A stretch of DNA of 64,000 nt. Source: Kitasatospora sp. NBC_00374. GTDB lineage: Bacteria; Actinomycetota; Actinomycetes; Streptomycetales; Streptomycetaceae. The stretch covers positions 5,687,001-5,751,000 of the forward strand of contig NZ_CP107964.1 in assembly GCF_041434935.1 (NCBI RefSeq). Reading direction: 5' to 3'. Under the pieces are notes generated by a model that worked only from the letters and a program-made list of their open reading frames with translations, was not told the origin of the DNA and did no database searches. Of the stretch, positions 35,570 through 44,377 are shown piece after piece. Positions within the stretch are counted from its first letter, which is position 1, and each line of letters starts with the position of its first letter. The translations under genes and the position numbers were made by a program.

Positions 35570-36733
35570 ATGCCGCACCTCGACTACGACGCGTTCGAGA
35601 TCCTCGACCCCGCCGACGCACCCGTGCCCGCCTACGGGAGCGGGTCGCTGGCCGACCTGCTGCCGGCCGTGGCGGTCGGGCTCGGGCTGCCCGGTTTCCA
35701 CAGCGGACTGGTGCTGGAGCCCGCCGACCGGGTCTGTGTGTTCCTGGTCGACGGGATGGGCTGGGAGCTGATCCGGCGCCACCCGGAGTACGCCCCGTTC
35801 CTGACCTCCCTGATGGCCGGCGCCAATCCGATCACCGCGGGCTTCCCGTCCACCACGGCGACCTCGCTGGCCTCGGTCGGCACGGGCACGCCGCCGGGGC
35901 TGCACGGGCTGGCCGGCTACACGGTGGCCGTGCCGGGCACCGGGTACCTGATGAACCAGCTGCGCTGGCAGCCCCCGGTGGACCCGGGCAGCTGGCAGCC
36001 GTACCCGACCGTCTTCGAGCAGGTCCACCGGGCCGGGGTGGCGACCAGTCAGGTCTCCTCGCCGCTGTTCGCGCAGACCCCGCTGACCCGGGTGGCGCTG
36101 TCCGGCGGCTCCTTCCTCGGCCGGACCACCGGCGAGGAGCGGATGGACGAGGCGGCCCGCTGGCTGGCCGACCACGACCGGGCGCTGGTCTACACCTACG
36201 TGAGCGAGCTGGACGGTGCGGGGCACCGCTTCGGGGTGGACTCGGACGAGTGGCGGATGATGCTGAACACGGTCGACCGGCTGGCGCGCCGGCTGGCCGA
36301 GCAGCTGCCGCCGCGTTCCGCGCTGTACATCACCGCCGACCACGGCATGATCGACATCGCCCCCGAGGACCGGGTCGACTTCGACGAGGACTGGGAGCTG
36401 AGCGCCGGGGTGGCCCTGCTCGGCGGCGAGGGCCGGGCCCGGCACGTGTACGCGGTGCCCGGGGCGGCCAACGACGTGTTCACGGTCTGGAGCGAGGTCC
36501 TCGGCGACCGGATGTGGGTCGCCAGCCGCGACCGGGCGATAGCCGAGGGCTGGTTCGGCCCGGTGGTGGACGACCGGGTGTACCACCGGATCGGTGACGT
36601 GGTGGCCGCCGCCCGGGACGACATCGCGGTGATCGCCTCCCGCAAGGAGCCGGGCGAGTCCTCGATGATCGGCCTGCACGGCTCGATGACCCCGGTCGAG
36701 CAACTGGTGCCATTGCTCGAAGTCCGCGCCTGA
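35570..36733 (+). CDS. alkaline phosphatase superfamily phosphodiesterase/nucleotide pyrophosphatase
   Basis: A 387-residue enzyme of the type I phosphodiesterase/nucleotide pyrophosphatase family. Metal and catalytic motifs are VFLVDGMGWEL (first Asp), GFPSTTATSLASVGTG (Thr nucleophile), YVSELDGAGHRFG, and ITADHGM, with a late His in IGLHGSMTP. No signal peptide is present, so it is cytoplasmic, unlike many relatives. Its substrate is unknown. It starts 13 bases after the DUF5998 gene (GAGG upstream of the ATG) and is followed after 35 bases by tdk, so DUF5998, this gene and tdk may be co-transcribed. Confidence 0.88.
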   Translation: MPHLDYDAFEILDPADAPVPAYGSGSLADLLPAVAVGLGLPGFHSGLVLEPADRVCVFLVDGMGWELIRRHPEYAPFLTSLMAGANPITAGFPSTTATSLASVGTGTPPGLHGLAGYTVAVPGTGYLMNQLRWQPPVDPGSWQPYPTVFEQVHRAGVATSQVSSPLFAQTPLTRVALSGGSFLGRTTGEERMDEAARWLADHDRALVYTYVSELDGAGHRFGVDSDEWRMMLNTVDRLARRLAEQLPPRSALYITADHGMIDIAPEDRVDFDEDWELSAGVALLGGEGRARHVYAVPGAANDVFTVWSEVLGDRMWVASRDRAIAEGWFGPVVDDRVYHRIGDVVAAARDDIAVIASRKEPGESSMIGLHGSMTPVEQLVPLLEVRA

Positions 36734-36768
36734 CCCGGCAACCTCACTGAAAGGCCCACGCTCCACCC

Positions 36769-37446
36769 ATGGCTGAACTGGTGTTCTTCTCGGGCACGAT
36801 GGACTGCGGCAAGTCGACGCTCGCGCTGCAGATGGACCACAACCACGCGGCGCGCGGGCGCAAGGGCATCATCTTCACCCGCCACGACCGGGCCGGTGCG
36901 GCGACCATCTCCAGCCGCCTCGGACTGCGGACCGAGGCGGTCGAGGTGACCGACGACTTCGACTTCCAGTCGCACGTCGTCCACCTGCTCTCCGCCGGCG
37001 GCAAGGTGGACTACCTGATCTGCGACGAGGCCCAGTTCTTCTCCACCGAGCAGATCGACCAGCTGGCCCGGGTGGTCGACGAACTCGGCATCGACGTCTA
37101 CACCTTCGGCATCACCACCGACTTCCGGACCAGGCTCTTCCCCGGCTCCCAGCGGCTGATCGAGCTCGCCGACCGGGTCGAGGTGCTCCAGGTCGAGGCC
37201 CTGTGCTGGTGCGGAGCCCGCGCCACCCACAACGCCCGGACCGTCGGCGGCGTGATGGTGGTCGAGGGGGCGCAGGTGGTGGTCGGCGACGTCGCCGTGA
37301 ACGAGGACGAGATCGGCTACGAGGTGCTCTGCCGCCGCCACCACCGCCGGCGCCTCACCGCCGCGACCTCCCGGGCCGCGGTGCTCTCCCCGGACGTGCT
37401 GCCCTTCGAGGAGCAGAGCCGCTGGGGACCGTCAGACAGGGCCTGA
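36769..37446 (+). CDS. tdk: thymidine kinase
   Basis: A 225-residue type II thymidine kinase that phosphorylates thymidine with ATP for pyrimidine salvage. The P-loop is GTMDCGKST (residues 9-17), the DExQ-type Walker B is ICDEAQFF, and a zinc site is formed by CWCG and CRRHH. The C-terminus is slightly extended. Its last 15 bases overlap the 3' end of the convergent VOC gene. Together with dut 15 kb away it supports dTMP supply. Confidence 0.95.
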   Translation: MAELVFFSGTMDCGKSTLALQMDHNHAARGRKGIIFTRHDRAGAATISSRLGLRTEAVEVTDDFDFQSHVVHLLSAGGKVDYLICDEAQFFSTEQIDQLARVVDELGIDVYTFGITTDFRTRLFPGSQRLIELADRVEVLQVEALCWCGARATHNARTVGGVMVVEGAQVVVGDVAVNEDEIGYEVLCRRHHRRRLTAATSRAAVLSPDVLPFEEQSRWGPSDRA

Positions 37447-38184
37447 CCCCGTCCGGGCCGGACCGGCCACCGCGAACCGCCCGCCCTGCGGGTCGGCCAG
37501 CCAGGCCACCCGTCCGTCGGGGGTGTCGTACGGTCCCGCCCGCAGGACTCCGCCCAGGGCGAGCGCCCGGTGGACCGTCAGGTCCGTGTCCGCCACCGCG
37601 AAGTGCACCCGCCAGCGCGACGGCCCGCCGGGCCGGGCGGCGCGGTACCGGATCCCGGTCGCCACGGACCGTCCCAGCACCGCCCGGTAGAACGCCGTCG
37701 CGCTCTCCTCGTCGCCGGTGACCAGCTCGTTCCAGGTGGGTGCGCCGGGCCGGCCCGCCGCCTGCCGTCCGGGTTCGCCGGCCACCTCCCGGCCGAGGTG
37801 TCCGGCCGCCTCCCGGATGCCGAAGACCGCACCCGACAGGTCCGCGGCGATCGCCGTCCGCCCGGTCCGGTCCGTCGTGAGCGGGCCGACCGCCACCGTG
37901 CCGCCGCACTCCCGGATCCGCTGGGCTGCCCGGTCGGCGCTGTCCACCGTGAAGTAGGTGGTCCATCCGGCCGGGTGGGCCGTGCCGGGCGGGACGACCC
38001 CCAGAGCGGCGACCTCCGTGCCGTTCAGGGCCGCCCGGACGAAGTCGCCGAGCCGGGTCGGCCCGGGCTCGAACTCCCAGCCCAGCAGGGAGCCGTAGAA
38101 CGCCTTGGCGCCGTCCGGGTCGCCGGTCGTCAGGCTCACCCAGCAGGGTGTGCCCTGAGCGAGCCGCACCTGCACCGCCGTCAT
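37432..38184 (-). CDS. VOC family (glyoxalase-like) protein, two domains
   Basis: A 250-residue protein with two vicinal-oxygen-chelate domains (about residues 10-120 and 148-245), each opening with the typical WVSLTTGDPDGAKAFYGSLL or WNELVTGDEESATAFYRAVL and ending with a beta strand such as WLADPQGGRFAV. Such small proteins include antibiotic-binding and glyoxalase-like members; function here is unknown. GAGGAG five bases upstream supports the ATG. It is a distant relative of the VOC gene at 59890-60687. A Gly/Arg-rich insert links the two domains. Confidence 0.85.
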   Translation of the reverse strand: MTAVQVRLAQGTPCWVSLTTGDPDGAKAFYGSLLGWEFEPGPTRLGDFVRAALNGTEVAALGVVPPGTAHPAGWTTYFTVDSADRAAQRIRECGGTVAVGPLTTDRTGRTAIAADLSGAVFGIREAAGHLGREVAGEPGRQAAGRPGAPTWNELVTGDEESATAFYRAVLGRSVATGIRYRAARPGGPSRWRVHFAVADTDLTVHRALALGGVLRAGPYDTPDGRVAWLADPQGGRFAVAGPARTGSGPV

Positions 38185-38317
38185 CGGGTCTCCTCACCGG
38201 GTGGCCGACGTGTCCAGGCCGCATCGTCGCACCCCGGCCCGTCCCGAGCCCCGCGACCGACCGCGAGGCCGGGCAAAGACCGTACAAAGAGCTGAGCCGT
38301 CGGGCGACAATGGCGGC

Positions 38318-39166
38318 ATGACGGCTACTCCCGACCCGCTGATCCAGACCGCCGAGCTGCACGCCGCACTCGGCTCAGCCACCCCGCCGGTCCTGCTGGA
38401 CGTCCGCTGGCAGCTGGGCGGCCCGCCCGGCGCCGAGGAGTACGCGGCCGGCCACCTGCCCGGCGCGCACTACCTCGACCTGGACGCCGAGTTGGCCGCC
38501 CCGCCCGGTGCGGCCGGCCGGCATCCGCTGCCCGACCCCGAGGTGTTCGGCGTGGCGCTGCGGCGGGCCGGGGTGCGGGCCGGGCGTGCGGTGGTCGTCT
38601 ACGACGCGGGCCCGGCCACCTCCGCGGCCCGGGCCTGGTGGCTGCTGCGCTGGGCCGGCCACCAGGACGTCCGGGTGCTGGACGGCGGACTGGCCGCCTG
38701 GCGGGCGGCCGGTCTGCCCGAGAGCACCGACCTTCCGGTGGACGGGGGCGGCGACTTCGCGCCGGTGCCCGGTCAGCTGCCGACCCTGGACGCGGCCGGC
38801 GCGGCCGAGCTGGCCCGCGCCGGGCTGCTGCTGGACGCCCGGGCGGGGGAGCGCTACCGCGGTGAGGTCGAGCCGATCGACCCGCGTGCCGGGCACATCC
38901 CCGGTGCGGTCTCCGCGCCGACCACCGAGAACCTGTCGGCCGACGGCCGCTTCCGCCCGGCTGCCGAACTGGCGGCCCGTTTCGGCGCGCTGGGCGTCGA
39001 GGGCCGCAGGGTGGGCGTCTACTGCGGCTCCGGGGTCACGGCCGCACACGAACTGCTGGCTCTGGCGATCGCCGGCCGGGACGGTGCGGCGCTCTACCCC
39101 GGTTCCTGGAGCGAGTGGTCGGGCGACCCCCGCAACCCGGCGGCGACCGGAGCCCTGCCGGGCTGA
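38318..39166 (+). CDS. sulfurtransferase (tandem rhodanese, mercaptopyruvate type)
   Basis: A 282-residue protein of two rhodanese domains. The first (about 8-135) lacks an active Cys (VVVYDAGPATSAAR). The second (about 150-280) has VYCGSGVTAAH, whose CGSGVTA loop is typical of 3-mercaptopyruvate sulfurtransferases; thiosulfate rhodanese is an alternative. It transfers sulfane sulfur to thiol acceptors. The ATG lacks a Shine-Dalgarno and has GACAAT six bases upstream, consistent with a leaderless mRNA. It converges on sepH with a shared hairpin. Confidence 0.9.
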   Translation: MTATPDPLIQTAELHAALGSATPPVLLDVRWQLGGPPGAEEYAAGHLPGAHYLDLDAELAAPPGAAGRHPLPDPEVFGVALRRAGVRAGRAVVVYDAGPATSAARAWWLLRWAGHQDVRVLDGGLAAWRAAGLPESTDLPVDGGGDFAPVPGQLPTLDAAGAAELARAGLLLDARAGERYRGEVEPIDPRAGHIPGAVSAPTTENLSADGRFRPAAELAARFGALGVEGRRVGVYCGSGVTAAHELLALAIAGRDGAALYPGSWSEWSGDPRNPAATGALPG

Positions 39167-39184
39167 CGCTCCGGGGTACGACGA

Positions 39185-39226
39185 AACGGGCGGCCGCGCC
39201 CTCCGGGGAGGGAGCGGCCGCCCGTT
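39185..39226. terminator. bidirectional terminator between sulfurtransferase and sepH
   Basis: AACGGGCGGCCGC (39185-39197) pairs perfectly with 39214-39226; the loop also holds CCCTCC/GGAGGG. It separates convergent genes. Confidence 0.85.
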
Positions 39227-39249
39227 CGCGGCCTCGGTGCTGCTTCGTC

Positions 39250-40305
39250 TCAGTCCTGCTTCTTGCGCCGGCTGCCGAAGACGATCTCGTCCCAGCTGGG
39301 CACGGTGGCCCGCCGGCCCGGACGGACGCCGTCCGCCTCGGCCTGACGGTCCGTCGTACCGACCAGCCTGTCCCGGTGCGGGGCGACCGAACGGGGCATC
39401 AGGATGTCCGCGTACGCCGAACCGGCGCCGATGCTGGCCGCGGGCGCGGCCGGCTCCTCCGCGACCTCGGGCTCCTCGGCCACGGCGGGCTCGGGAGCCG
39501 GACCGATCGCGAGATCGCCGCGGAAGGCGGGCACCACGTCCAGCAGGCTGGTCAGCGAGTCCCGTGCTTCGGCGGTCGCCTCCCTGGGCTCGCGCGCCTC
39601 CCGGACCTCGCGGACCTCCCGGGACGACATGATCCGGTCGGCCGATGGCCGCTCGATCATCGGCCGGGACGGCCGGTCCTGGGGGAGCCGGGCGATCCGC
39701 GGGATGAACGGGAAGACCGAGTCCTCCTCGCGATCGACGTTCTCGCCGATCAGCGCGCGGGCCTCGTCGTCGTTCGGCTGCACCAGCCGGCGCGGCGGGT
39801 CGTACGTCCAGCTGGCGCTGCGGCCCTCGCCGTCGGAGCGGTACGCGAGGATGACCTCCCACGTGCCGTCGTCCCGACGCCAGGAGTCCCACCGCTCGGT
39901 GTCCTTCTCGGCGCCGCGCAGCGCGAGCCGCTCGGCCACGGCCTCGCCGAGCTGCGGACCGGTCGACTCGCCGTGCCGGCGGATCGCGGTCTTGCGGGCC
40001 CGCTCGGCCATGAAGGCGCGCTCGGCCAGCACCGGACCCTCGAACCGGCGGACCCGGTCGACGGAGATGCCGGCGGCCTGGGCGACCTCCTCGGCGGAGG
40101 CACCGGCTCGTATCCGCGCCTGGATGTCACGGGGGCGGAGGTGGCTCTCGACCTCGATCTCGATCTGGCCGAGCCGAGGCCGGTCACCCCGGACGGCGGC
40201 GCGCAGCCGCTCGTCGATCGGGAGGGTGTACTCCGTGCTGTCGGCAGCCTTGAGCACCAGCCGTGTGCCGTCGTTGCTGACGGCCACGACGCGCAGTTCG
40301 GGCAC
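39250..40305 (-). CDS. sepH: cell division protein SepH (DUF3071)
   Basis: A 351-residue septation protein. The N-terminal DUF3071 domain (MPELRVVAVSNDGTRLVLKA through about residue 180) contains a helix-turn-helix-like RIRAGASAEEVAQAAGISVD. The middle is Pro/Glu/Arg-rich and disordered, and the C-terminus ends in the conserved basic VPSWDEIVFGSRRKKQD. Known family role: SepH binds FtsZ and promotes assembly of Z-rings in Streptomyces. GTG at 40305 with GGGAGG five bases upstream is the start; the open frame extends further but is not conserved. Confidence 0.95.
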   Translation of the reverse strand: MPELRVVAVSNDGTRLVLKAADSTEYTLPIDERLRAAVRGDRPRLGQIEIEVESHLRPRDIQARIRAGASAEEVAQAAGISVDRVRRFEGPVLAERAFMAERARKTAIRRHGESTGPQLGEAVAERLALRGAEKDTERWDSWRRDDGTWEVILAYRSDGEGRSASWTYDPPRRLVQPNDDEARALIGENVDREEDSVFPFIPRIARLPQDRPSRPMIERPSADRIMSSREVREVREAREPREATAEARDSLTSLLDVVPAFRGDLAIGPAPEPAVAEEPEVAEEPAAPAASIGAGSAYADILMPRSVAPHRDRLVGTTDRQAEADGVRPGRRATVPSWDEIVFGSRRKKQD

Positions 40306-40775
40306 GGTTACCTCCCGGGTGGTGCCTGCCGACGTCACCTGCGTCGCTGCTCCCGTACTGAGTGTGGCCTGCCCGCTGGCGAGTGGCCACAACCTTGCAG
40401 AGTTACCCGGCGTGTCGGGCTTTCGCCCGGGCGCGCCGCTGTGGCACGGTTGCCTGTTTGCCACGTCGCCGGTCGACGTTGCGCCCGGGCGTTCCGATCG
40501 TCTTCCGACGGTCAGCCGATTGATCGACCGAAGGCTCAGGCTCCACGAACAGTACTCCATTCGTGGCATCGACAGGGGCGGCTCGCCGCTCAAGTCTCCC
40601 GCGAATCACCGGAATCTCAAGAGCCCGCACTCCAATGGCAGACCCTCGATCACTCGGTGGTGATCATCTTCACATATATCGACTTCAGGGAGTCGGATTT
40701 TCGCCCTATGTGTCCTTGTCTGTGCAAGATGGGCTGACTTGTTCGAAATCGCGACGCGCTGACCGAGGGATGTCG
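40306..40775. other. divergent intergenic region between sepH and membrane protein gene
   Basis: About 470 bases, less GC-rich near 40640-40760. It must hold the sepH promoter and that of the rightward gene. A perfect palindrome, GATCAC-6-GTGATC, is present at 40648-40665, followed by an AT-rich CATATAT. No reliable promoter could be set. No coding sequence is recognised. Confidence 0.45.
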
Positions 40776-41591
40776 ATGCCGCAGCAGAGGGAGCGGTTCG
40801 CGCCGCAGGCAGGGGCCGCGGCCGCGGGCGGGAAGAGCGGGCAGGGCCGCGGGCGGCTGGACCTGAGTGTGGCCCAGGTCGCCGCCAGCGCCCTGGCCAC
40901 CGTGGCCGGCGCGGTCCTCGCCTCCGAGCTCGGGGTGTACGGCACGATCATCGGCGCCGCCGTGGTGAGTGTCGGGGCCACCGTCGGCAGCGCGTTCTTC
41001 CAGCACCTCTTCCGGCGGACCGGCGAGCAGCTGCGCGGCGCGGTGGACCGCGGGCCGGGCGCCACCGTCAACGGGCTGCGCCAGGTGCCGGCCCCGGACG
41101 CCGTACCGGTGGCGACCGGGGAGTGGAACGAGCCGCGGCTGGTCCGGGCCCGCCGTCGGTGGACCTGGCGCACGTACGCGGCGGTGTCCGCGCTGGTCTT
41201 CGGCCTGGCGATGGTGCCGATCCTGGCGGTCGAGGTGGTGGCGGGCGAGCCGGTGAGCAGCCTGACCGGCGGGGACTCGCGGACCGGGACCTCGCTCAAC
41301 CCCGGCCGTGGCGAACCGGTGCGGCAGCCGCCCGCCGAGGGCTCCACCGGCGGCTCCGGCCCGGCGGCCGTGCCGTCCGGGCCTGGGAGCGTCCCGCCGG
41401 GCGGGGGCGCCGGCCCCTTGGGCAGTCCGTCGGTCGGGCCGTCCGGGTCGCCGGGCGGGACGCCGTCGGGGAGCCCGTCGGGCGCTTCGCCGAGCGGTAC
41501 TCCGTCGAACGGCGCGGCGGCGAGTCCGCCGGGCCCCTCCGGCGAGCCGTCGGCGTCGGCCGCGGCCCCGAGCGGTTCGCCGTCCCCCTGA
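40776..41591 (+). CDS. membrane protein of unknown function with Gly/Pro/Ser-rich tail
   Basis: A 271-residue protein. After a short basic start, residues 29-65 form an alpha-helical hydrophobic region (VAQVAASALATVAGAVLASEL) and a second membrane segment lies about residues 128-148 (AVSALVFGLAMVPILAVEVV). The remaining 120 residues are Gly/Pro/Ser-rich and probably disordered and extracytoplasmic. Similar proteins are common in streptomycetes without known role. ATG 40776 is chosen because GAGGG is six bases upstream; an ATG two codons earlier overlaps that site. It ends four bases from the convergent lactone oxidase gene. Confidence 0.7.
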   Translation: MPQQRERFAPQAGAAAAGGKSGQGRGRLDLSVAQVAASALATVAGAVLASELGVYGTIIGAAVVSVGATVGSAFFQHLFRRTGEQLRGAVDRGPGATVNGLRQVPAPDAVPVATGEWNEPRLVRARRRWTWRTYAAVSALVFGLAMVPILAVEVVAGEPVSSLTGGDSRTGTSLNPGRGEPVRQPPAEGSTGGSGPAAVPSGPGSVPPGGGAGPLGSPSVGPSGSPGGTPSGSPSGASPSGTPSNGAAASPPGPSGEPSASAAAPSGSPSP

Positions 41592-41595
41592 CGGA

Positions 41596-42912
41596 TCAGG
41601 CGCCGAGCACCCGGCGCAGGTAGTCGTTGGTGAACAGCCGGCCCGGGTCGACCTTGTCGCGCAGCGCCGTGAAGTCGCCGAAGTGCGGGTAGACCGACGC
41701 GAGGTACTCGGCGTCCCGGGTGTGCAGCTTGCCCCAGTGCGGGCGGCCCCGGTGAGCGGTCATCAGCTTCTCCACCTCGGTGAAGTAGCCCTGCTCGGGG
41801 CTGCCGCGGTAGAGGTGGACGGCGATGTAGACGCTGTCGCGCCCGTTGGCGGTGGAGAGCCAGAGGTCGTCGGCGGGCGCGGTGCGCACCTCCACGGGGA
41901 AGCTGATCCGCCAGTTCGAGCGCTCCACCAGGGCCTTGAGCTCGCGCAGCACGGTGTCGGCCGCCTCGCGCGGGACGGCGTACTCCATCTCGGTGAAGCG
42001 CACCTTGCGGGGGCTGGTGAACACCTTGTGCGCGGTGTCGGTGAAGGTGCGTTCCGACCAGGCGCGGCTGGCGAGCTGAGCGATCGTCGGGATGGCGGCG
42101 GGGAAGCGGCGGCCGACCCGGCAGGCGCCCTCCCAGACGGTGTTGGAGAGGAAGTCGTCGTCCAGCCAGGCCTTGAACCCGGGCAGCGGGGCGGCCGGGC
42201 CCTGGCTGCGGTTGTTGCGCTTGGTGCTGCACCGGTCGGTGTGCGGGAACCAGTAGAACTCGAAGTGCTCGTTGACGGCGGTCAGGTCGTCGAAGCGCTC
42301 CAGCACCTCGTCGAAGAGCATCGGCTGCTCGTGGGCGGTGAGCAGGAAGGCGGGCTCGACACCGAGGGTGAGGGCGCTGATCACGCCGAGCGCGCCGAGG
42401 CCGAGCCGGGCGCCCTGGAAGAGCTCCGCGTTCTTGGTCGGCGAGCAGTGCTGGACGGAGCCGTCGGCGAGCACGATCTCCACGGCCCTGATCTGTGCGG
42501 CCAGCGAGCCGGAGTCGCGGCCGGTGCCGTGGGTGCCGGTGCTGGTGGCGCCGGCCACGGTCTGGACCTCGATGTCGCCCATGTTGGCGAGTGCGAGGCC
42601 GGCCGTGGCCAGCAGCCGGTTGAGCCGGTGCAGCGGGAGACCGGACTCGACCGTGACGGTGCCCGCCTCGTGGTCGATGTCACGGACGGCGGTGAGCCCG
42701 TCCGGTCGGACCAGCACCCCGTCCCCGGCGGCGGCGACCGCGGTGAAGGAGTGGCCCGAGCCGACCGCCTTGACCGTGCGGCCTTCCGCGGCGGCCCGGC
42801 GGACCACCTCGCCGAGCTCCTGCGCACTGGCCGGGGAGACCACCCGGCTGGGCCGGGCGCTCTGGTTGCCGGCCCAGTTGCGCCAGCCGGCGGTGGCGGT
42901 GCTCTGGGGCAT
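41596..42912 (-). CDS. FAD-dependent sugar-1,4-lactone oxidase
   Basis: A 438-residue VAO-type flavoprotein of the D-arabinono/L-gulono-1,4-lactone oxidase group. The FAD-binding domain has AVGSGHSFTAV, where His54 is the likely covalent FAD attachment, and VAGATSTGTHGTG. The C-terminal ALO domain includes FEFYWFPHTD and ends RPHWGKLHT...YPHFGDF with the catalytic Glu/Lys region. Relatives oxidise aldonolactones, alditols or xylitol, making H2O2. GGAGG is seven bases before the ATG. A promoter and a 16-bp palindromic operator lie directly upstream, so ligand-controlled expression is likely. Confidence 0.88.
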   Translation of the reverse strand: MPQSTATAGWRNWAGNQSARPSRVVSPASAQELGEVVRRAAAEGRTVKAVGSGHSFTAVAAAGDGVLVRPDGLTAVRDIDHEAGTVTVESGLPLHRLNRLLATAGLALANMGDIEVQTVAGATSTGTHGTGRDSGSLAAQIRAVEIVLADGSVQHCSPTKNAELFQGARLGLGALGVISALTLGVEPAFLLTAHEQPMLFDEVLERFDDLTAVNEHFEFYWFPHTDRCSTKRNNRSQGPAAPLPGFKAWLDDDFLSNTVWEGACRVGRRFPAAIPTIAQLASRAWSERTFTDTAHKVFTSPRKVRFTEMEYAVPREAADTVLRELKALVERSNWRISFPVEVRTAPADDLWLSTANGRDSVYIAVHLYRGSPEQGYFTEVEKLMTAHRGRPHWGKLHTRDAEYLASVYPHFGDFTALRDKVDPGRLFTNDYLRRVLGA

Positions 42913-42933
42913 GCGGAGGCCTCCTGCTCACGG

Positions 42934-42949
42934 ACTACCAGTGGGTAGT
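42934..42949. promoter_or_regulatory. palindromic operator of the lactone oxidase gene
   Basis: ACTACC and GGTAGT with a 4-base spacer form a perfect 16-bp palindrome located 3 bases downstream of the candidate -10, so it covers the transcription start. The form suits a TetR-type repressor, but no regulator gene is adjacent. Confidence 0.6.
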
Positions 42950-42952
42950 GTG

Positions 42953-42981
42953 AGCGTAGTCACTCGCTCCCCACGGGTAAA
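42953..42981 (-). promoter_or_regulatory. candidate promoter of the lactone oxidase gene
   Basis: On the minus strand, TTTACC (plus 42976-42981) and TACGCT (plus 42953-42958) are separated by exactly 17 bases, a good sigma-HrdB-type promoter, leading directly into the palindromic operator. Confidence 0.55.
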
Positions 42982-42991
42982 TGGGCCCGGT

Positions 42992-44239
42992 TCAGCCGTG
43001 CAGGGAGGTCTCGGCCGGCTCCGGCTCGACGGTGTCCAGGCCCCCGCGCAGCCGGGCCATGCCGGCCAGGGCCACCAGGACGCCGAAGCCGCCGGCGGCC
43101 ACCGGCACCCAGTAGCCGGCCGCGGCGCCGGCCGCGTCCACCACCCAGCCCGCGGCGGAGGAACCGAGTGCCACGCCGGTGGCGAGGCCGGTGGTGGTCC
43201 AGGTCATCCCCTCGGTCAGCTGCGCGGCCGGGACCAGCCGTTCTACCAGGGCCATCGCGGTGATCAGGGTGGGGGAGATGGACAGCCCGGCGAGGAACAG
43301 CGCGGCGCCGATGCCGACCAGTCCGGCCGTTCCGCGCACGCTCTCGGCCACCACCAGCAGCGGCACCATGCTGGCCGCCATCACCGCGACCCCGGCCAGG
43401 AAGCGGGCCGGCATCGACCCCTTCAGCCGGAGCGTCCCGAAGACCACCCCGGCCAGGCAGGAGCCCAGCGCGTAGACCGCGAGCACCAGGCTGGACGCGG
43501 AGGTGTGCCCCTGGGCCTCGGCGAAGGCCACGGTCACCACCTCGACCGAACCGAAGATCGCACCGGTGGCCACGAAGGTCAGCACCAGCACCTGCAGGCC
43601 GGCCGAGGTGATCGCCGAGCCCGCGCTGTGGTGGGCGTGCGGGTGCACCGGCGGCTCGGTGCGGCGCTGCGCGGTGAACAGCAGCACACCGACGCCCAGG
43701 AAGACTCCGGCCAGCAGGACGCCGGCCTCCGGGAACACCGAGGTCGCGAGCCCGATCGACAGGATCGGGCCGACGATGAAGCAGATCTCGTCCACCACGG
43801 CCTCGAGCGAGTACGCGGTGTGCAGCTTGGGCGGTTCCGCGCTGTACAGGTTCGCCCAGCGGGCCCGGACCATCGAGCCGGTGCTGGGCATCACCCCCAT
43901 CCCGGCCGCGCACACGAAGAGCGTCCAGGCCGGTGCGTCGAACCGGGCGCAGAGCAGCAGCGCCACCGCCGCGACCAGGGTGAGCCCGGTCGCGGGCAGG
44001 GCCACCCGGCGCTGCCCGTAGCGGTCCACCAGCCGCGAGACCTGCGGGCCGAGCACCGCCGCCGCCAGCGCCAGCACGGCCGAGACCGCGCCGGCCAGGC
44101 CGTACGAGCCGCGCAGCTGGGCGAGCATCGTGACGATGCCGATGCCCGTCATGGAGATCGGCAGTCGGGCGACGAAGCCGCTGGAGGAGAAGGCCAGGCT
44201 GCCCGGGGCGGCGAAGATCTGGCGGTAACTGGACAGCAC
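42992..44239 (-). CDS. MFS transporter
   Basis: A 415-residue major facilitator superfamily protein with twelve predicted transmembrane helices, the loop-2 motif GPQVSRLVDRYGQRRVALP (degenerate motif A) and a charged mid-loop with His-rich HPHAHH (about residues 215-225). Likely an exporter of small molecules; substrate unknown. GTG at 44239 gives the MLSSYRQIFAAPG start common in this subfamily and has GGAG five bases upstream. It is divergent from hemH, 138 bases apart. Confidence 0.88.
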   Translation of the reverse strand: MLSSYRQIFAAPGSLAFSSSGFVARLPISMTGIGIVTMLAQLRGSYGLAGAVSAVLALAAAVLGPQVSRLVDRYGQRRVALPATGLTLVAAVALLLCARFDAPAWTLFVCAAGMGVMPSTGSMVRARWANLYSAEPPKLHTAYSLEAVVDEICFIVGPILSIGLATSVFPEAGVLLAGVFLGVGVLLFTAQRRTEPPVHPHAHHSAGSAITSAGLQVLVLTFVATGAIFGSVEVVTVAFAEAQGHTSASSLVLAVYALGSCLAGVVFGTLRLKGSMPARFLAGVAVMAASMVPLLVVAESVRGTAGLVGIGAALFLAGLSISPTLITAMALVERLVPAAQLTEGMTWTTTGLATGVALGSSAAGWVVDAAGAAAGYWVPVAAGGFGVLVALAGMARLRGGLDTVEPEPAETSLHG

Positions 44240-44377
44240 GGGGGCTCCGCTGAGGGGTGGGGGTAAGGAACACGGCTCTAAAAGACAGCTTACGAACTTC
44301 GGCAACGGATATTTCCCGGACGGCCCCGCGAGCGGCCTGCCGCCGTCCGCGCACCGACGGGTGGGAGGATCGGTGCC

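Noticed and set aside
40648..40665. GATCAC-6-GTGATC palindrome as a BldD site
   Set aside because: Spacing and central bases do not fit the BldD consensus well; kept only as an unassigned palindrome.
40735..40755. GTTCGAAATC resembling a tRNA T-loop
   Set aside because: No acceptor, D-arm or anticodon arm can be built around it; no tRNA was found in the window.
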